This document shows positions 6,717 to 12,876 of a stretch of DNA of 12,876 bases, piece by piece. Within the stretch, counting starts at the first letter, position 1; each line of letters begins with the position of its first letter. Origin of the DNA: an uncultured bacterium (GTDB taxonomy: Bacteria; Hydrogenedentota; Hydrogenedentia; Hydrogenedentales; JAEUWI01); assembly GCA_937895305.1 (NCBI GenBank), contig CALAXS010000456.1, forward strand, positions 1-12,876. Reading direction: 5' to 3'. The translations under genes were made by a program, and so were the position numbers. The notes beneath the pieces were generated by a model that was not told where the DNA came from, made no database searches, and was given only the letters and a program-made list of their open reading frames with translations.

Positions 6717-7514
6717 ATGAATCGAATAGAAGCACGTTTTGAATTGTTGAAGACTGCGGGTAAAACCGCCTTCATACCCTATATCACCGCGGGGGATCCG
6801 ACGATAGCGCGGACGCGGGAGATTGTTCTGGCGTTGGAGAAAGCGGGTGCGGATGTGATTGAGCTGGGGATTCCTTTTTCGGACCCGGTGGGCGATGGTC
6901 CTGTAATTCAGGAAGCCATGATGCGTGCTCTGGAAACGGGCATCACACCGGGTGATGTGCTGGAACTGGTGAAATCTGTCCGTGAAGCATCCGAAGTGCC
7001 CATCCTGCTCTTCACTTACTACAATCCCATCCTGGCTGTGGGCGAAGCAGAGTTTGCACGCCGTGCAGCGGAAGCGGGTGCCGATGGTGTGCTTTGTGTG
7101 GACCTGCCCCCGGAAGAAGCGGACACCCATAAGGCGGCATTGGATGCCCATAATCTTTGCACCGTTTTTCTGACCGCACCTACCAGCACCGACGCGCGTC
7201 TTGCGCTGGTGGCAAAGCAATGCACAGGTTTTGTTTACTATGTTTCACGCATGGGTGTGACAGGTGAGCAGGCGGCATTGGCCAATGATCTCAACACCGC
7301 AGTAAGTCGTATTAAAAAACATAGTCAGGTACCTGTAGCGGTAGGCTTTGGTATTTCCAAGCCCGAACATGCCCGTGAAGTGGCCTCTATGGCCGATGGT
7401 GTGGTGGTGGGTTCTGCGATTGTGCGGATGATTGGCGAGCTGGGGGATACCCCGGAAATGGCGGGGAAAGTGGGCGACTTTGTGCAGACCCTGGTGGAAG
7501 CGACCAAGGCATAG
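6717..7514 (+). CDS. trpA: Tryptophan synthase alpha chain TrpA
   Basis: TrpA cleaves indole-3-glycerol phosphate to indole and glyceraldehyde 3-phosphate, and channels the indole to TrpB. It is 265 residues, the normal length, with a TIM-barrel sequence. Catalytic residues fall at the same numbers as in the Salmonella enzyme: Glu49 in IELGIPFSDP and Asp60 in GDGPVIQ. YYNPI, the loop 6 region (YYVSRMGVTG) and the phosphate-binding GFGIS and VVGSAIV are all present. The ribosome site is weak (TTGGA at 6704-6708, eight bases upstream). Unlike the other trp genes it is not directly coupled to its neighbour: 178 bases of repeat sequence separate it from trpB. The next gene is convergent, with only eight bases between the two stop codons, and no terminator is visible there. 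Confidence 0.97.
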   Translation: MNRIEARFELLKTAGKTAFIPYITAGDPTIARTREIVLALEKAGADVIELGIPFSDPVGDGPVIQEAMMRALETGITPGDVLELVKSVREASEVPILLFTYYNPILAVGEAEFARRAAEAGADGVLCVDLPPEEADTHKAALDAHNLCTVFLTAPTSTDARLALVAKQCTGFVYYVSRMGVTGEQAALANDLNTAVSRIKKHSQVPVAVGFGISKPEHAREVASMADGVVVGSAIVRMIGELGDTPEMAGKVGDFVQTLVEATKA

Positions 7515-7522
7515 CCGGATAT

Positions 7523-7984
7523 TTAACCGCTGAAGAATTCGGTAAGCGATGAGACAATGACCAGGGTGAAGGCCAGATTATAGAAGGTGCTGAAGACCAC
7601 GAAAAAGAGCAGGGGGATGGCTACGCGTTGTTCTGTATGGTTGTTACTCAACGATGTGGCATAAATGGTCGTACTGACCACCGGGATGAGTACGGGTAGG
7701 CTGAGTACCAGCGGGCCACCTGTCACGATGAACCAGGTACAAAATCCCAGGCCCAATCCTGTGGGAGCGCAAATGATAATGATACGACGCAGCGCATCCC
7801 GTACCTCTTTGCGGCGCATGAGAAAAATGGTCAAACCCCACCCGAATGCAGGCAAGGTCATGGACAGGCTGCGCGGAAAGGCGGGGTACAGGGGATCCAC
7901 ATCCTGTTGAATGACATCGTGCCACAAATAGCCCAGTGCCGACAGGAGCAGGGTGAAGAGTATAAAAAGAGCGGACCGTGTCAT
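7523..7984 (-). CDS. Small integral membrane protein of unknown function
   Basis: I do not recognise a family. The predicted protein has 153 residues with about five hydrophobic segments: 4-22, 42-56, 67-88, 91-110 and 123-146. A basic loop (RRKEVRDALRR, about residues 57-67) would sit in the cytoplasm by the positive-inside rule. Segments 3 and 4 are joined by a short GGP turn. No catalytic or ligand-binding motif stands out. The coding call rests on the coherent membrane pattern over the full length, its filling of the space between trpA and the antiporter gene, and an AGGAGG upstream. The ribosome site is oddly placed (14 bases from the ATG), and no better in-frame start lies nearer to it. 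Confidence 0.75.
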   Translation of the reverse strand: MTRSALFILFTLLLSALGYLWHDVIQQDVDPLYPAFPRSLSMTLPAFGWGLTIFLMRRKEVRDALRRIIIICAPTGLGLGFCTWFIVTGGPLVLSLPVLIPVVSTTIYATSLSNNHTEQRVAIPLLFFVVFSTFYNLAFTLVIVSSLTEFFSG

Positions 7985-7998
7985 GGCAGGGTCAATAA

Positions 7999-8004
7999 CC
8001 TCCT
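7999..8004 (-). promoter_or_regulatory. Perfect AGGAGG ribosome site with unusually long spacing
   Basis: The minus strand reads AGGAGG at 8004-7999, followed by 14 bases before the ATG at 7984. The usual spacing is five to ten. The only in-frame alternative closer to it would be a rare ATT codon; the nearby TTG and CTG are out of frame. The ATG at 7984 is therefore kept as the start. Confidence 0.45.
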
Positions 8005-8054
8005 GAATAGTACCAGTTCGATTTCAGGGTCATGGTGACAAGAGTGGGGGGGTG

Positions 8055-8088
8055 TATGCAAGATCTTAATGCGGTGTTAACTTGCATA
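8055..8088. promoter_or_regulatory. Inverted repeat, possible operator, over the antiporter -35 box
   Basis: TATGCAAG at 8055-8062 and CTTGCATA at 8081-8088 are perfect eight-base inverted arms, with TTAA next to the right arm (8077-8080) and also at 8066-8069. The right arm covers the predicted -35 hexamer at 8082-8087. The position suits a dimeric repressor that blocks RNA polymerase. The same sequence could fold as a stem with a three-base bulge, but it lies upstream of the predicted transcript start, so a DNA site is more likely than an RNA switch. Confidence 0.45.
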
Positions 8089-8110
8089 GTGCTTATGGAG
8101 TCCTTATGAT
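8082..8110 (+). promoter_or_regulatory. Sigma70-like promoter of the antiporter gene
   Basis: TTGCAT (8082-8087) and TATGAT (8105-8110) are separated by exactly 17 bases. The -10 matches consensus at five of six positions. Transcription would start near 8117, giving a leader of about 30 bases before the ATG at 8147. The -35 lies inside an inverted repeat. Confidence 0.55.
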
Positions 8111-8146
8111 CTCACAAATCTTCAGTTATGAACACAACAGGATGGT

Positions 8147-9940
8147 ATGCGTATGATCGAGTCCCCCATTGTACAACTGGCCCTCATTATAGGGCTGGGT
8201 ATTGGTGCGCAGTGGGTTGCTTGGCGATTTCGTGCCCCCTCTATCCTTTTCCTGCTGATCATGGGGTGGCTTGCAGGCCCGCTCATGGGGTGGATAAAAC
8301 CCGATATGCTTTTCGGCCCCCTGTTGATGCCCATGGTTTCGCTGTCGGTGGCACTGATTCTTTTTGAAGGCGGGCTTACTTTGCAACTTCGCGAGTTGAA
8401 GAGTATTGGCGGGATTACCTGGCGTCTGGTTACGCTGGGTGCATTGGTGACCTGGGTCGTGGCCAGTCTGGCTGCCCGGTTTATCCTCGATTTCGAATGG
8501 CCCATGGCCCTGCTCCTCGGCAGTATTCTGATCGTGACCGGACCCACTGTGATTGGGCCGTTGTTACGCCAGATCCGGCCCACAGGTGATTCCGGGCCTA
8601 TCCTGAAATGGGAAGGTATCGTCATCGATCCTATTGGTGCAGTTCTGGCCGTGTTGGTTCTGGAAGTTATTAGGCACAGCGGGCATGGTGCATTTGGTAT
8701 TGTCTTTGAAGGTATTCTGAAAACCCTGCTGGTTGGCGGTGGGTTGGGTGTCCTCTTTGCTGGGGTCCTGCTCTTGATGATGCATTATTACTGGATTCCT
8801 GAATTTCTGCAAAATGCAGTAGCCTTTGCTTTTGTCGTCATCGTCTTTGTGTTGAGCAACACCCTTCAGGAAGAATCCGGTTTACTTGCTACTACTGTGA
8901 TGGGTGTTGTGCTCGCCAATCAACGCAAGGTGCCTATCAACCACATCATTGAATTCAAGGAACATCTTCGCGTGTTGCTATTATCTTCCTTGTTTGTTTT
9001 GCTCGCGGCACGACTCGAATTTGATTACATCAAGGCTATGGACTGGCGGGCTATACTGTTTGTTGTTGTTTTAATTGTAGTGGCGCGCCCCTTGTCGGTA
9101 TTTATCTCAAGTGCGGGTACCAAGCTGGCCCTGCGCGAAAAACTCTTTCTTAGCTGGATGGCTCCACGCGGGATTGTTGCTGCGGCTATCGCATCGGTTT
9201 TTGCGCTGCACATGCACGAAGCTGGGTATGAGCAGGCCCAGCTTATGGTCCCTATCGTATTCCTCGTTATCGCAGTGACCGTAGTCATCTATGGTCTTAC
9301 AGGCGGGTGGGTAGCCCGGCGCCTCGGTATTGCAGAATCCAATGCACAGGGCCTGGTGATTGCAGGGGCACATTCCCTGGCGCGGGAGTTGGGTGCGGTG
9401 CTGAAAAAACTGGGAGTGCCTGTACTGCTGCTGGACAATAATTGGCGTAATGTGACCGCTGCCAGGCAAGAAGGATTGTCTGCCCATTATGGAAACCTGC
9501 TATCCGAAAAGATTCTGGACGATCTGAACCTGGCGTCCATGGGGTACTTCCTGGCTTTTACCCCTAATGATCAGGTTAATTCGCTGGCATCCTTACATTT
9601 TGCCGAAGTCTTTGAGCGGGAAAATGTCTTTCAACTGGCTTCACGCGGGGGCGATGAAGTGCACGGTATGCCACGCCACCTGCGGGGACGCACGGCTTTC
9701 GGTTCGGAGCAGCGCTATGATGTCCTCTACGAAGTTGTGCGTAGTGGTGGTAAGGTAAAATCCACAAACATCACCGAAGAATTTACCTTTGCAAATTATC
9801 TGGAAACCAATGAAGCCTACTGTATTCCGATGTTTTATAAAACCGCCAGCGGTATGCTCAAGATAATCACGGATGCCGGGGAAGTGCCGGGTGTCGGTGC
9901 AAAAGTAATCAGTCTCTTGAAGGAGACTGTACCTAGCTAA
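8147..9940 (+). CDS. CPA1-family cation/proton antiporter with TrkA-N-like cytoplasmic domain
   Basis: This 597-residue protein exchanges Na+ or K+ for H+ across the inner membrane. Residues 1 to about 390 form the Na+/H+ exchanger domain with roughly 12-13 helices. Motifs include LFEGGLTL, VTGPTVIGPLLRQI, and EGIVIDPIGA with Glu156 and the ion-binding Asp161. The asparagine that precedes this aspartate in many NhaP proteins is isoleucine here. WMAPRGIVAAAIASVFAL follows. Residues from about 398 form a RCK/TrkA-N-like domain beginning GLVIAGAHSLAREL, where the usual GxGxxG dinucleotide loop is degenerate, so NAD(H) binding is doubtful. An in-frame ATG at 8153 is an alternative start. AGGA at 8139-8142 is four bases from the first start and 10 from the second. 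Ion preference cannot be read from the sequence. The gene has its own promoter and ends eight bases inside the convergent kinase gene. Confidence 0.93.
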   Translation: MRMIESPIVQLALIIGLGIGAQWVAWRFRAPSILFLLIMGWLAGPLMGWIKPDMLFGPLLMPMVSLSVALILFEGGLTLQLRELKSIGGITWRLVTLGALVTWVVASLAARFILDFEWPMALLLGSILIVTGPTVIGPLLRQIRPTGDSGPILKWEGIVIDPIGAVLAVLVLEVIRHSGHGAFGIVFEGILKTLLVGGGLGVLFAGVLLLMMHYYWIPEFLQNAVAFAFVVIVFVLSNTLQEESGLLATTVMGVVLANQRKVPINHIIEFKEHLRVLLLSSLFVLLAARLEFDYIKAMDWRAILFVVVLIVVARPLSVFISSAGTKLALREKLFLSWMAPRGIVAAAIASVFALHMHEAGYEQAQLMVPIVFLVIAVTVVIYGLTGGWVARRLGIAESNAQGLVIAGAHSLARELGAVLKKLGVPVLLLDNNWRNVTAARQEGLSAHYGNLLSEKILDDLNLASMGYFLAFTPNDQVNSLASLHFAEVFERENVFQLASRGGDEVHGMPRHLRGRTAFGSEQRYDVLYEVVRSGGKVKSTNITEEFTFANYLETNEAYCIPMFYKTASGMLKIITDAGEVPGVGAKVISLLKETVPS

Positions 9941-10889
9941 GTTCCTGGCCGGCCAACAGCAAGGCCCCGGCGATGACCACGGCTTCATTAAGTTCGCAGG
10001 GCACGATTTCAAAGTGGCCCTTGTAAACCCCAAAGACCAGGTCATCTACATGACGTTGCAAGGGAGTAAAGAGGGGCTCTCCAAGGAGGGCCACGCCCCC
10101 GCCCACAGCGATTTTTTCAGGATGCAACAAGGCCAGTACATTGCACAAGGCCACCGCAATAGACTCAGCGACTTGGTCCAGCTCTGCAATGGCTACCGCA
10201 TCGCCCTGCATTGCGGCCTTACCCAGCATAGCGCAGGTCAGATTCGCAGGCTCGCCCTGGGTCATGGCATAGAGGGCCGTGTCTTCTTCCAGACTGGACC
10301 AACCACGAATCCGCTGTTCTATGGACCAGCCGGAACAAATATTCTCCAGCTTGTCATAGGCCCCCGGTGTCTCTACCGTCCAGTCCGGTACATAGGTGTG
10401 GCCATTCTCACCGGCACCCCGTCCCTGACCATTGTAGAGCTGGCCGTTGATGATCAAGGCCCCACCGATACCCGATCCGATGTTCATGTAGACGAAGTTG
10501 TCTGTGCCTTTGCCCGCGCCCAGGCAATACTCCGCCCAGCCTGCTGCATTGGAGTCATTGGCCACGAGCGTCGGTAGTCCGAACTTTTCCTCAAACCAGG
10601 ACTTGAGCTGGATACCCTCCCAGCCCTGAATCTGGTGCGACACCAGCACCTCACCCGTTGCACTGTCTACAGGGCCGCCAAAGCCCACGCCAATCGCTTC
10701 AGGTGGTGAAGTAGACTGTTCCAATAACGACGGGATAGATTCTTCGAACCACTGCAATATACCCTGAGCACCCTCGTCAACCTCGACCGTACCCCGCACC
10801 GTTTCCAATACAGTGCCATCACTCAGGCCGAGGGAGGCCTGGAGCTTGGTGCCGCCGATTTCTATTGCGAGGATGTGTTTTGTACTCAT
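9933..10889 (-). CDS. ROK-family sugar kinase (glucokinase-like)
   Basis: The ROK family phosphorylates sugars such as glucose, fructose or N-acetylhexosamines with ATP in the cytoplasm. The protein has 318 residues and no N-terminal DNA-binding helix-turn-helix, so it is a kinase rather than a repressor. Seen in order: the phosphate loop EIGGTK (10-15), GVGFGGPVD (67-75), the catalytic Asp112 in ANDSNAAG, the second phosphate motif GSGIGGALI (138-146), and GENGH (160-164). The zinc motif CxCGxxGCxE that normally follows is missing. The aligned stretch (about 170-186) has only Cys185, although a CSG corresponding to the usual end of the motif remains. A substrate cannot be named with confidence. 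There is no clear Shine-Dalgarno sequence before the ATG, and a weak promoter sits so close that the mRNA may be leaderless. The gene overlaps the end of the convergent antiporter gene by eight bases. Confidence 0.92.
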   Translation of the reverse strand: MSTKHILAIEIGGTKLQASLGLSDGTVLETVRGTVEVDEGAQGILQWFEESIPSLLEQSTSPPEAIGVGFGGPVDSATGEVLVSHQIQGWEGIQLKSWFEEKFGLPTLVANDSNAAGWAEYCLGAGKGTDNFVYMNIGSGIGGALIINGQLYNGQGRGAGENGHTYVPDWTVETPGAYDKLENICSGWSIEQRIRGWSSLEEDTALYAMTQGEPANLTCAMLGKAAMQGDAVAIAELDQVAESIAVALCNVLALLHPEKIAVGGGVALLGEPLFTPLQRHVDDLVFGVYKGHFEIVPCELNEAVVIAGALLLAGQELS

Positions 10890-10897
10890 GGTTTACT

Positions 10898-10927
10898 ATT
10901 GTGACGCTTCGAGAACAGGGGTTACAA
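10898..10927 (-). promoter_or_regulatory. Weak promoter candidate for the ROK kinase, implying a near-leaderless mRNA
   Basis: On the minus strand TTGTAA (10927-10922) and CACAAT (10903-10898) are 18 bases apart, each a 4/6 match to consensus. The -10 ends only eight bases before the ATG at 10889, so transcription would begin at or next to the start codon. This agrees with the lack of a ribosome site, but both matches are weak. Confidence 0.25.
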
Positions 10928-10939
10928 GATTTCCCTTTC

Positions 10940-10969
10940 TTGCACCGACTTTAAGCCAGCCCCTATAAT
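10940..10969 (+). promoter_or_regulatory. Sigma70-like promoter of the prepilin peptidase operon
   Basis: A perfect TATAAT (10964-10969) follows TTGCAC (10940-10945) at an 18-base spacing. It is the strongest -10 match in the window. Transcription would begin near 10976 and cover the prepilin peptidase and the overlapping hydrolase gene, with a leader of about 75 bases if translation starts at 11052. Confidence 0.65.
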
Positions 10970-11051
10970 CCAGTGTCTTGCCACGGTCGGGTCCTATGTG
11001 GGGCTTATGCCCGGGGCAGGAAATCATATCGTCGACCAGGATTTATACATC

Positions 11052-12014
11052 ATGTCCCTAGAGCAAGCTTTAGACCAGCTAGACACCCCTTTTCTAATTT
11101 CCTCGTTTATTTTCGGCGGCCTCGTAGGCAGTTTCGCCAACGTCTGTATCAGCCGCTGGCCCCATGGTGAGTCGGTGGTGAGTCCCCGTTCACGCTGCCC
11201 GAAATGCAAGAATTCCATCGCCTGGTACGATAATTTTCCCGTTATCAGCTGGCTCATACTCGGTGCGAAATGCCGGAACTGTGGCCTGCCCATCAGCTGG
11301 CTCTACCCCCTCGTCGAGGCCATCACTGCCGTATCCTTCGCCCTGGTCTACCTCCGTTTCGGTGCCATCATCGCTGCACCCATCTATATGTTCTTCGTAG
11401 TGTGCATGATTATCGTAACCTTTCAAGACCTTACCGACTGGACCATCCCCGACGAAATCAGTGTCTGGGGGATCTTTATCGGTCTGGGTGTTGCCTTTAT
11501 CGGCATGTTCTTTCCCGCTGCCGAATTGCGGGTGACGACGCCTATTGATGCACTCCTGGGGATAGCATTGGGTGGTGGGATAATCTTCACCATCGACAGG
11601 CTGACCCTCATCCTGCTCAAGAAGCCCGGCATGGGTATGGGCGATGTAAAGCTACTCGCCATGATTGGTTCTTTTGTAGGGTGGCAAGGCGTACTGGCTA
11701 CGCTCATGCTGGCCTGTCTCCTGGGCAGCGTCATTGGCGTGAGCATGATTCTCTATTTCAAGTCCAGGGGTGAAGGAGAAGGGTCTGCAACGGAGGCGGA
11801 TGCGTCGGGAAAAAACGGGGATGATACAGCAGGTGGCGACGTGAAAACAGAAACCGTAATTCGTTCAGCAGAGGACGATGAGGATATTACACTGGAAGGG
11901 CATTACCTGCCCTTTGGTCCTTACCTTGCCCTGGCCGGGGTGGTCTACATCTTTATCGGTCCAGAGCTCATCGCTATGTACATTGGCTGGGCGAACCTCG
12001 CAGGCACCTTATGA
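11052..12014 (+). CDS. pilD: Bifunctional prepilin peptidase / N-methyltransferase (A24 family)
   Basis: This inner-membrane aspartic protease removes the leader of type IV prepilins or type II secretion pseudopilins and methylates the new N-terminus. From 11052 it has 320 residues. The N-terminal domain carries GSFANVCISRWP and two zinc-type cysteine pairs, Cys49/Cys52 and Cys74/Cys77 (RCPKC and KCRNC). The A24 peptidase domain shows its two aspartate motifs, DLTDWTIPD (126-134) and GMGMGDVK (Asp198). An acidic insert of about 48 residues (238-285) separates the penultimate membrane helices from the conserved PFGP motif (287-290). The frame is open upstream to a GTG at 10998. I prefer the ATG at 11052 because AGGA (11038-11041) is 10 bases away and the conserved domain then begins at the usual distance. 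No pilin or secretion genes lie nearby, so the substrates are encoded elsewhere. Confidence 0.95.
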   Translation: MSLEQALDQLDTPFLISSFIFGGLVGSFANVCISRWPHGESVVSPRSRCPKCKNSIAWYDNFPVISWLILGAKCRNCGLPISWLYPLVEAITAVSFALVYLRFGAIIAAPIYMFFVVCMIIVTFQDLTDWTIPDEISVWGIFIGLGVAFIGMFFPAAELRVTTPIDALLGIALGGGIIFTIDRLTLILLKKPGMGMGDVKLLAMIGSFVGWQGVLATLMLACLLGSVIGVSMILYFKSRGEGEGSATEADASGKNGDDTAGGDVKTETVIRSAEDDEDITLEGHYLPFGPYLALAGVVYIFIGPELIAMYIGWANLAGTL

Positions 12015-12876
12015 GCAAACACCAGGAATTCTGTGAAGAGGTAGGCCTTTTTCCCATTGCAGTACACACCCCGTTTCCAGTGGGTCCGGTGATGTGTTAC
12101 CTGTGGAAAGGGGAGGATGCACTTACCCTCATTGATACCGGCCCCAAGATGGACGAATCCCTCAATGACCTGCGCAGGGGCTTGGCCGAGTACGGCGTGG
12201 CTATCGCAGATATTGAACGTCTCATCCTTACCCACCACCACCTGGACCATTGCGGATTAACCCAGCATATCCTGGATGCGGCTGATGTGGAAGTCTGGGG
12301 CCATCCCGATATTATGGATCAGGCGCGTCGTTCCGACGGGGATGAAGAAGATGATTCGCGCCGTCGCTGGTATGAAGGGGTACTGGTTGAATTCGGTGTG
12401 CCGGAAAACGAAATAGAGATCGCCATGTCCAAATGGCGACGCTTTAGTGGCCTCACCGACAAAGTGACCATTCATAAGACCCTGAATGACGAGACCGAGG
12501 TAGGACCATTTCAGGCGATTCATGTGCCGGGACATTCCTCGACCGATACACTGATTCGTAATGTTAAAGATGGATACACCATCGTCGGGGATCACCTCCT
12601 GGAAAAGATCAATCCCAATCCGCTTCTCCGCAGACCCAACGGCACAGGCCCCCGTGAAAAAGCATTGATAGAATTTCAGGTCTCCCTAAAGCGTAGCCGC
12701 AGCCTGGATCTGGGCTGGTGCTTTCCCGGTCACGGTAAGCCCTTCACCAACCACTATGCTGTGATTGATGGAATCTTGTCCCAACATGAGCGCAAGAATT
12801 CCCGAATCTTGAAATGGATGAAGCACCACGATTTAACACCCTACGAACTATCCATGAAACTTTATCCCAGCATGGG
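12011..12876 (+). CDS. MBL-fold metallo-hydrolase, 3' end cut off by window edge
   Basis: A metallo-beta-lactamase-fold protein; 288 codons are visible and no stop is reached. The ATG overlaps the prepilin peptidase stop (ATGA), so the two are probably co-translated. Metal ligands are all present: THHHLDH at 74-80 (His75, His77, Asp79, His80), His175 in HVPGHSS, Asp194 in VGDHLL and His241 in PGHGKPF. This fits the two-metal hydrolase pattern of the glyoxalase II/LACTB2-like branch. A charged helical insert (about 100-160) separates the first and second metal motifs. The segment from about residue 255 looks like the start of the winged-helix tail found in LACTB2-like proteins. The substrate is unknown (thioester, phosphodiester or RNA are all possible), and the link to pilin processing is only positional. 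Confidence 0.92.
   Translation, partial: MSKHQEFCEEVGLFPIAVHTPFPVGPVMCYLWKGEDALTLIDTGPKMDESLNDLRRGLAEYGVAIADIERLILTHHHLDHCGLTQHILDAADVEVWGHPDIMDQARRSDGDEEDDSRRRWYEGVLVEFGVPENEIEIAMSKWRRFSGLTDKVTIHKTLNDETEVGPFQAIHVPGHSSTDTLIRNVKDGYTIVGDHLLEKINPNPLLRRPNGTGPREKALIEFQVSLKRSRSLDLGWCFPGHGKPFTNHYAVIDGILSQHERKNSRILKWMKHHDLTPYELSMKLYPSM

Larger units (their letters stand above)
6538..6720 (+). other. Repeat-derived open frame bridging trpB and trpA (probably not a real protein gene)
   Basis: The whole trpB-trpA gap is one open frame of 60 codons. Its ATG overlaps the trpB stop (TAATG at 6536-6540) and its TGA overlaps the trpA start (ATGA at 6717-6720). The predicted peptide is translated repeat sequence: HRGHREHREIR from the CACAGAG units, then RSHALRGNAYG from the hairpin element. 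It resembles no protein family I know. The frame may be chance. It could also let ribosomes run from trpB into trpA and keep the two subunits translationally coupled across the insertion. The coupling idea is inference. Confidence 0.2.

Noticed and set aside
6507..7220. 237-codon minus-strand open frame through the trpB-trpA gap and trpA
   Set aside because: It is antisense to trpA, whose residues are all conserved, and its tail is translated repeat sequence (SLCSLCPLW, FPRRAWERA).
10014..10577. 187-codon plus-strand open frame
   Set aside because: It is antisense to the ROK kinase, whose catalytic motifs are intact.
10998..11051. GTG or ATG start of the prepilin peptidase upstream of 11052
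   Set aside because: It would add 18 residues not expected in the family, without a ribosome site; AGGA supports 11052.
1..12876. CRISPR array, tRNA or rRNA genes, integrase, toxin-antitoxin or defence genes
   Set aside because: I looked through every gap and both strands and found no spaced direct repeats, cloverleaf-like sequence or such protein motifs. All gaps are under 200 bases.

Overview
The window is a compact bacterial chromosome segment of moderate G+C. It has short intergenic gaps, Shine-Dalgarno-type starts and sigma70-like promoters. The genes are mostly housekeeping: tryptophan synthesis, Mg2+ transport, cation/proton antiport, sugar phosphorylation and prepilin processing. A bifunctional prepilin peptidase points to an organism with type IV pili, type II secretion or related pseudopilins, so most likely a Gram-negative-type cell. 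The trpB-trpA gap carries two kinds of dispersed repeat, a CACAGAG-type 9-base tandem and a TTCCCATGC/GCGTGGGAA hairpin. From memory, these recur in large environmental genomes such as planctomycete-like phyla, gammaproteobacteria and cyanobacteria. The sequence alone does not fix the phylum.

Layout, left to right. (1) Positions 1-1234, minus strand: 3'-truncated AMP-forming acyl-CoA ligase with a good promoter of its own. (2) 1474-2862, plus: MgtE Mg2+ transporter, divergent from the ligase. (3) 2944-7514, plus: tryptophan cluster trpD-trpC-trpF-trpB-trpA. The first four genes overlap end to end (4, 14 and 65 nt), while trpA is set apart by 178 nt of repeat-derived sequence. (4) 7523-7984, minus: small five-helix membrane protein of unknown function, convergent with trpA. 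(5) 8147-9940, plus: CPA1-type cation/proton antiporter with a cytoplasmic TrkA-N-like domain. An inverted repeat overlaps its predicted -35 box. (6) 9933-10889, minus: ROK-family sugar kinase, tail-to-tail with the antiporter and overlapping it by 8 nt. (7) 11052-12014, plus: prepilin peptidase behind a perfect TATAAT promoter, followed through an ATGA overlap by (8) 12011 to the window end: an MBL-fold hydrolase that runs off the right edge.

How the genes work together. TrpD, TrpC, TrpF and TrpBA carry anthranilate to tryptophan. The anthranilate synthase genes (trpE/trpG) are not in the window. Catalytic residues are intact in all five Trp enzymes. The other genes look like independent units, except the prepilin peptidase/hydrolase pair, which should be co-translated.

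I saw no defence island, CRISPR array, tRNA, rRNA, integrase or complete insertion sequence, and no clearly new multi-gene system. The most unusual item is the trpB-trpA spacer. It is built from repeats, yet it forms one open frame that starts on the trpB stop (TAATG) and ends on the trpA start (ATGA). Secondary points are the altered ATP-binding loop of the acyl-CoA ligase, the acidic insert in the prepilin peptidase, the ROK kinase without the family zinc cysteines, and the operator-like inverted repeat upstream of the antiporter.
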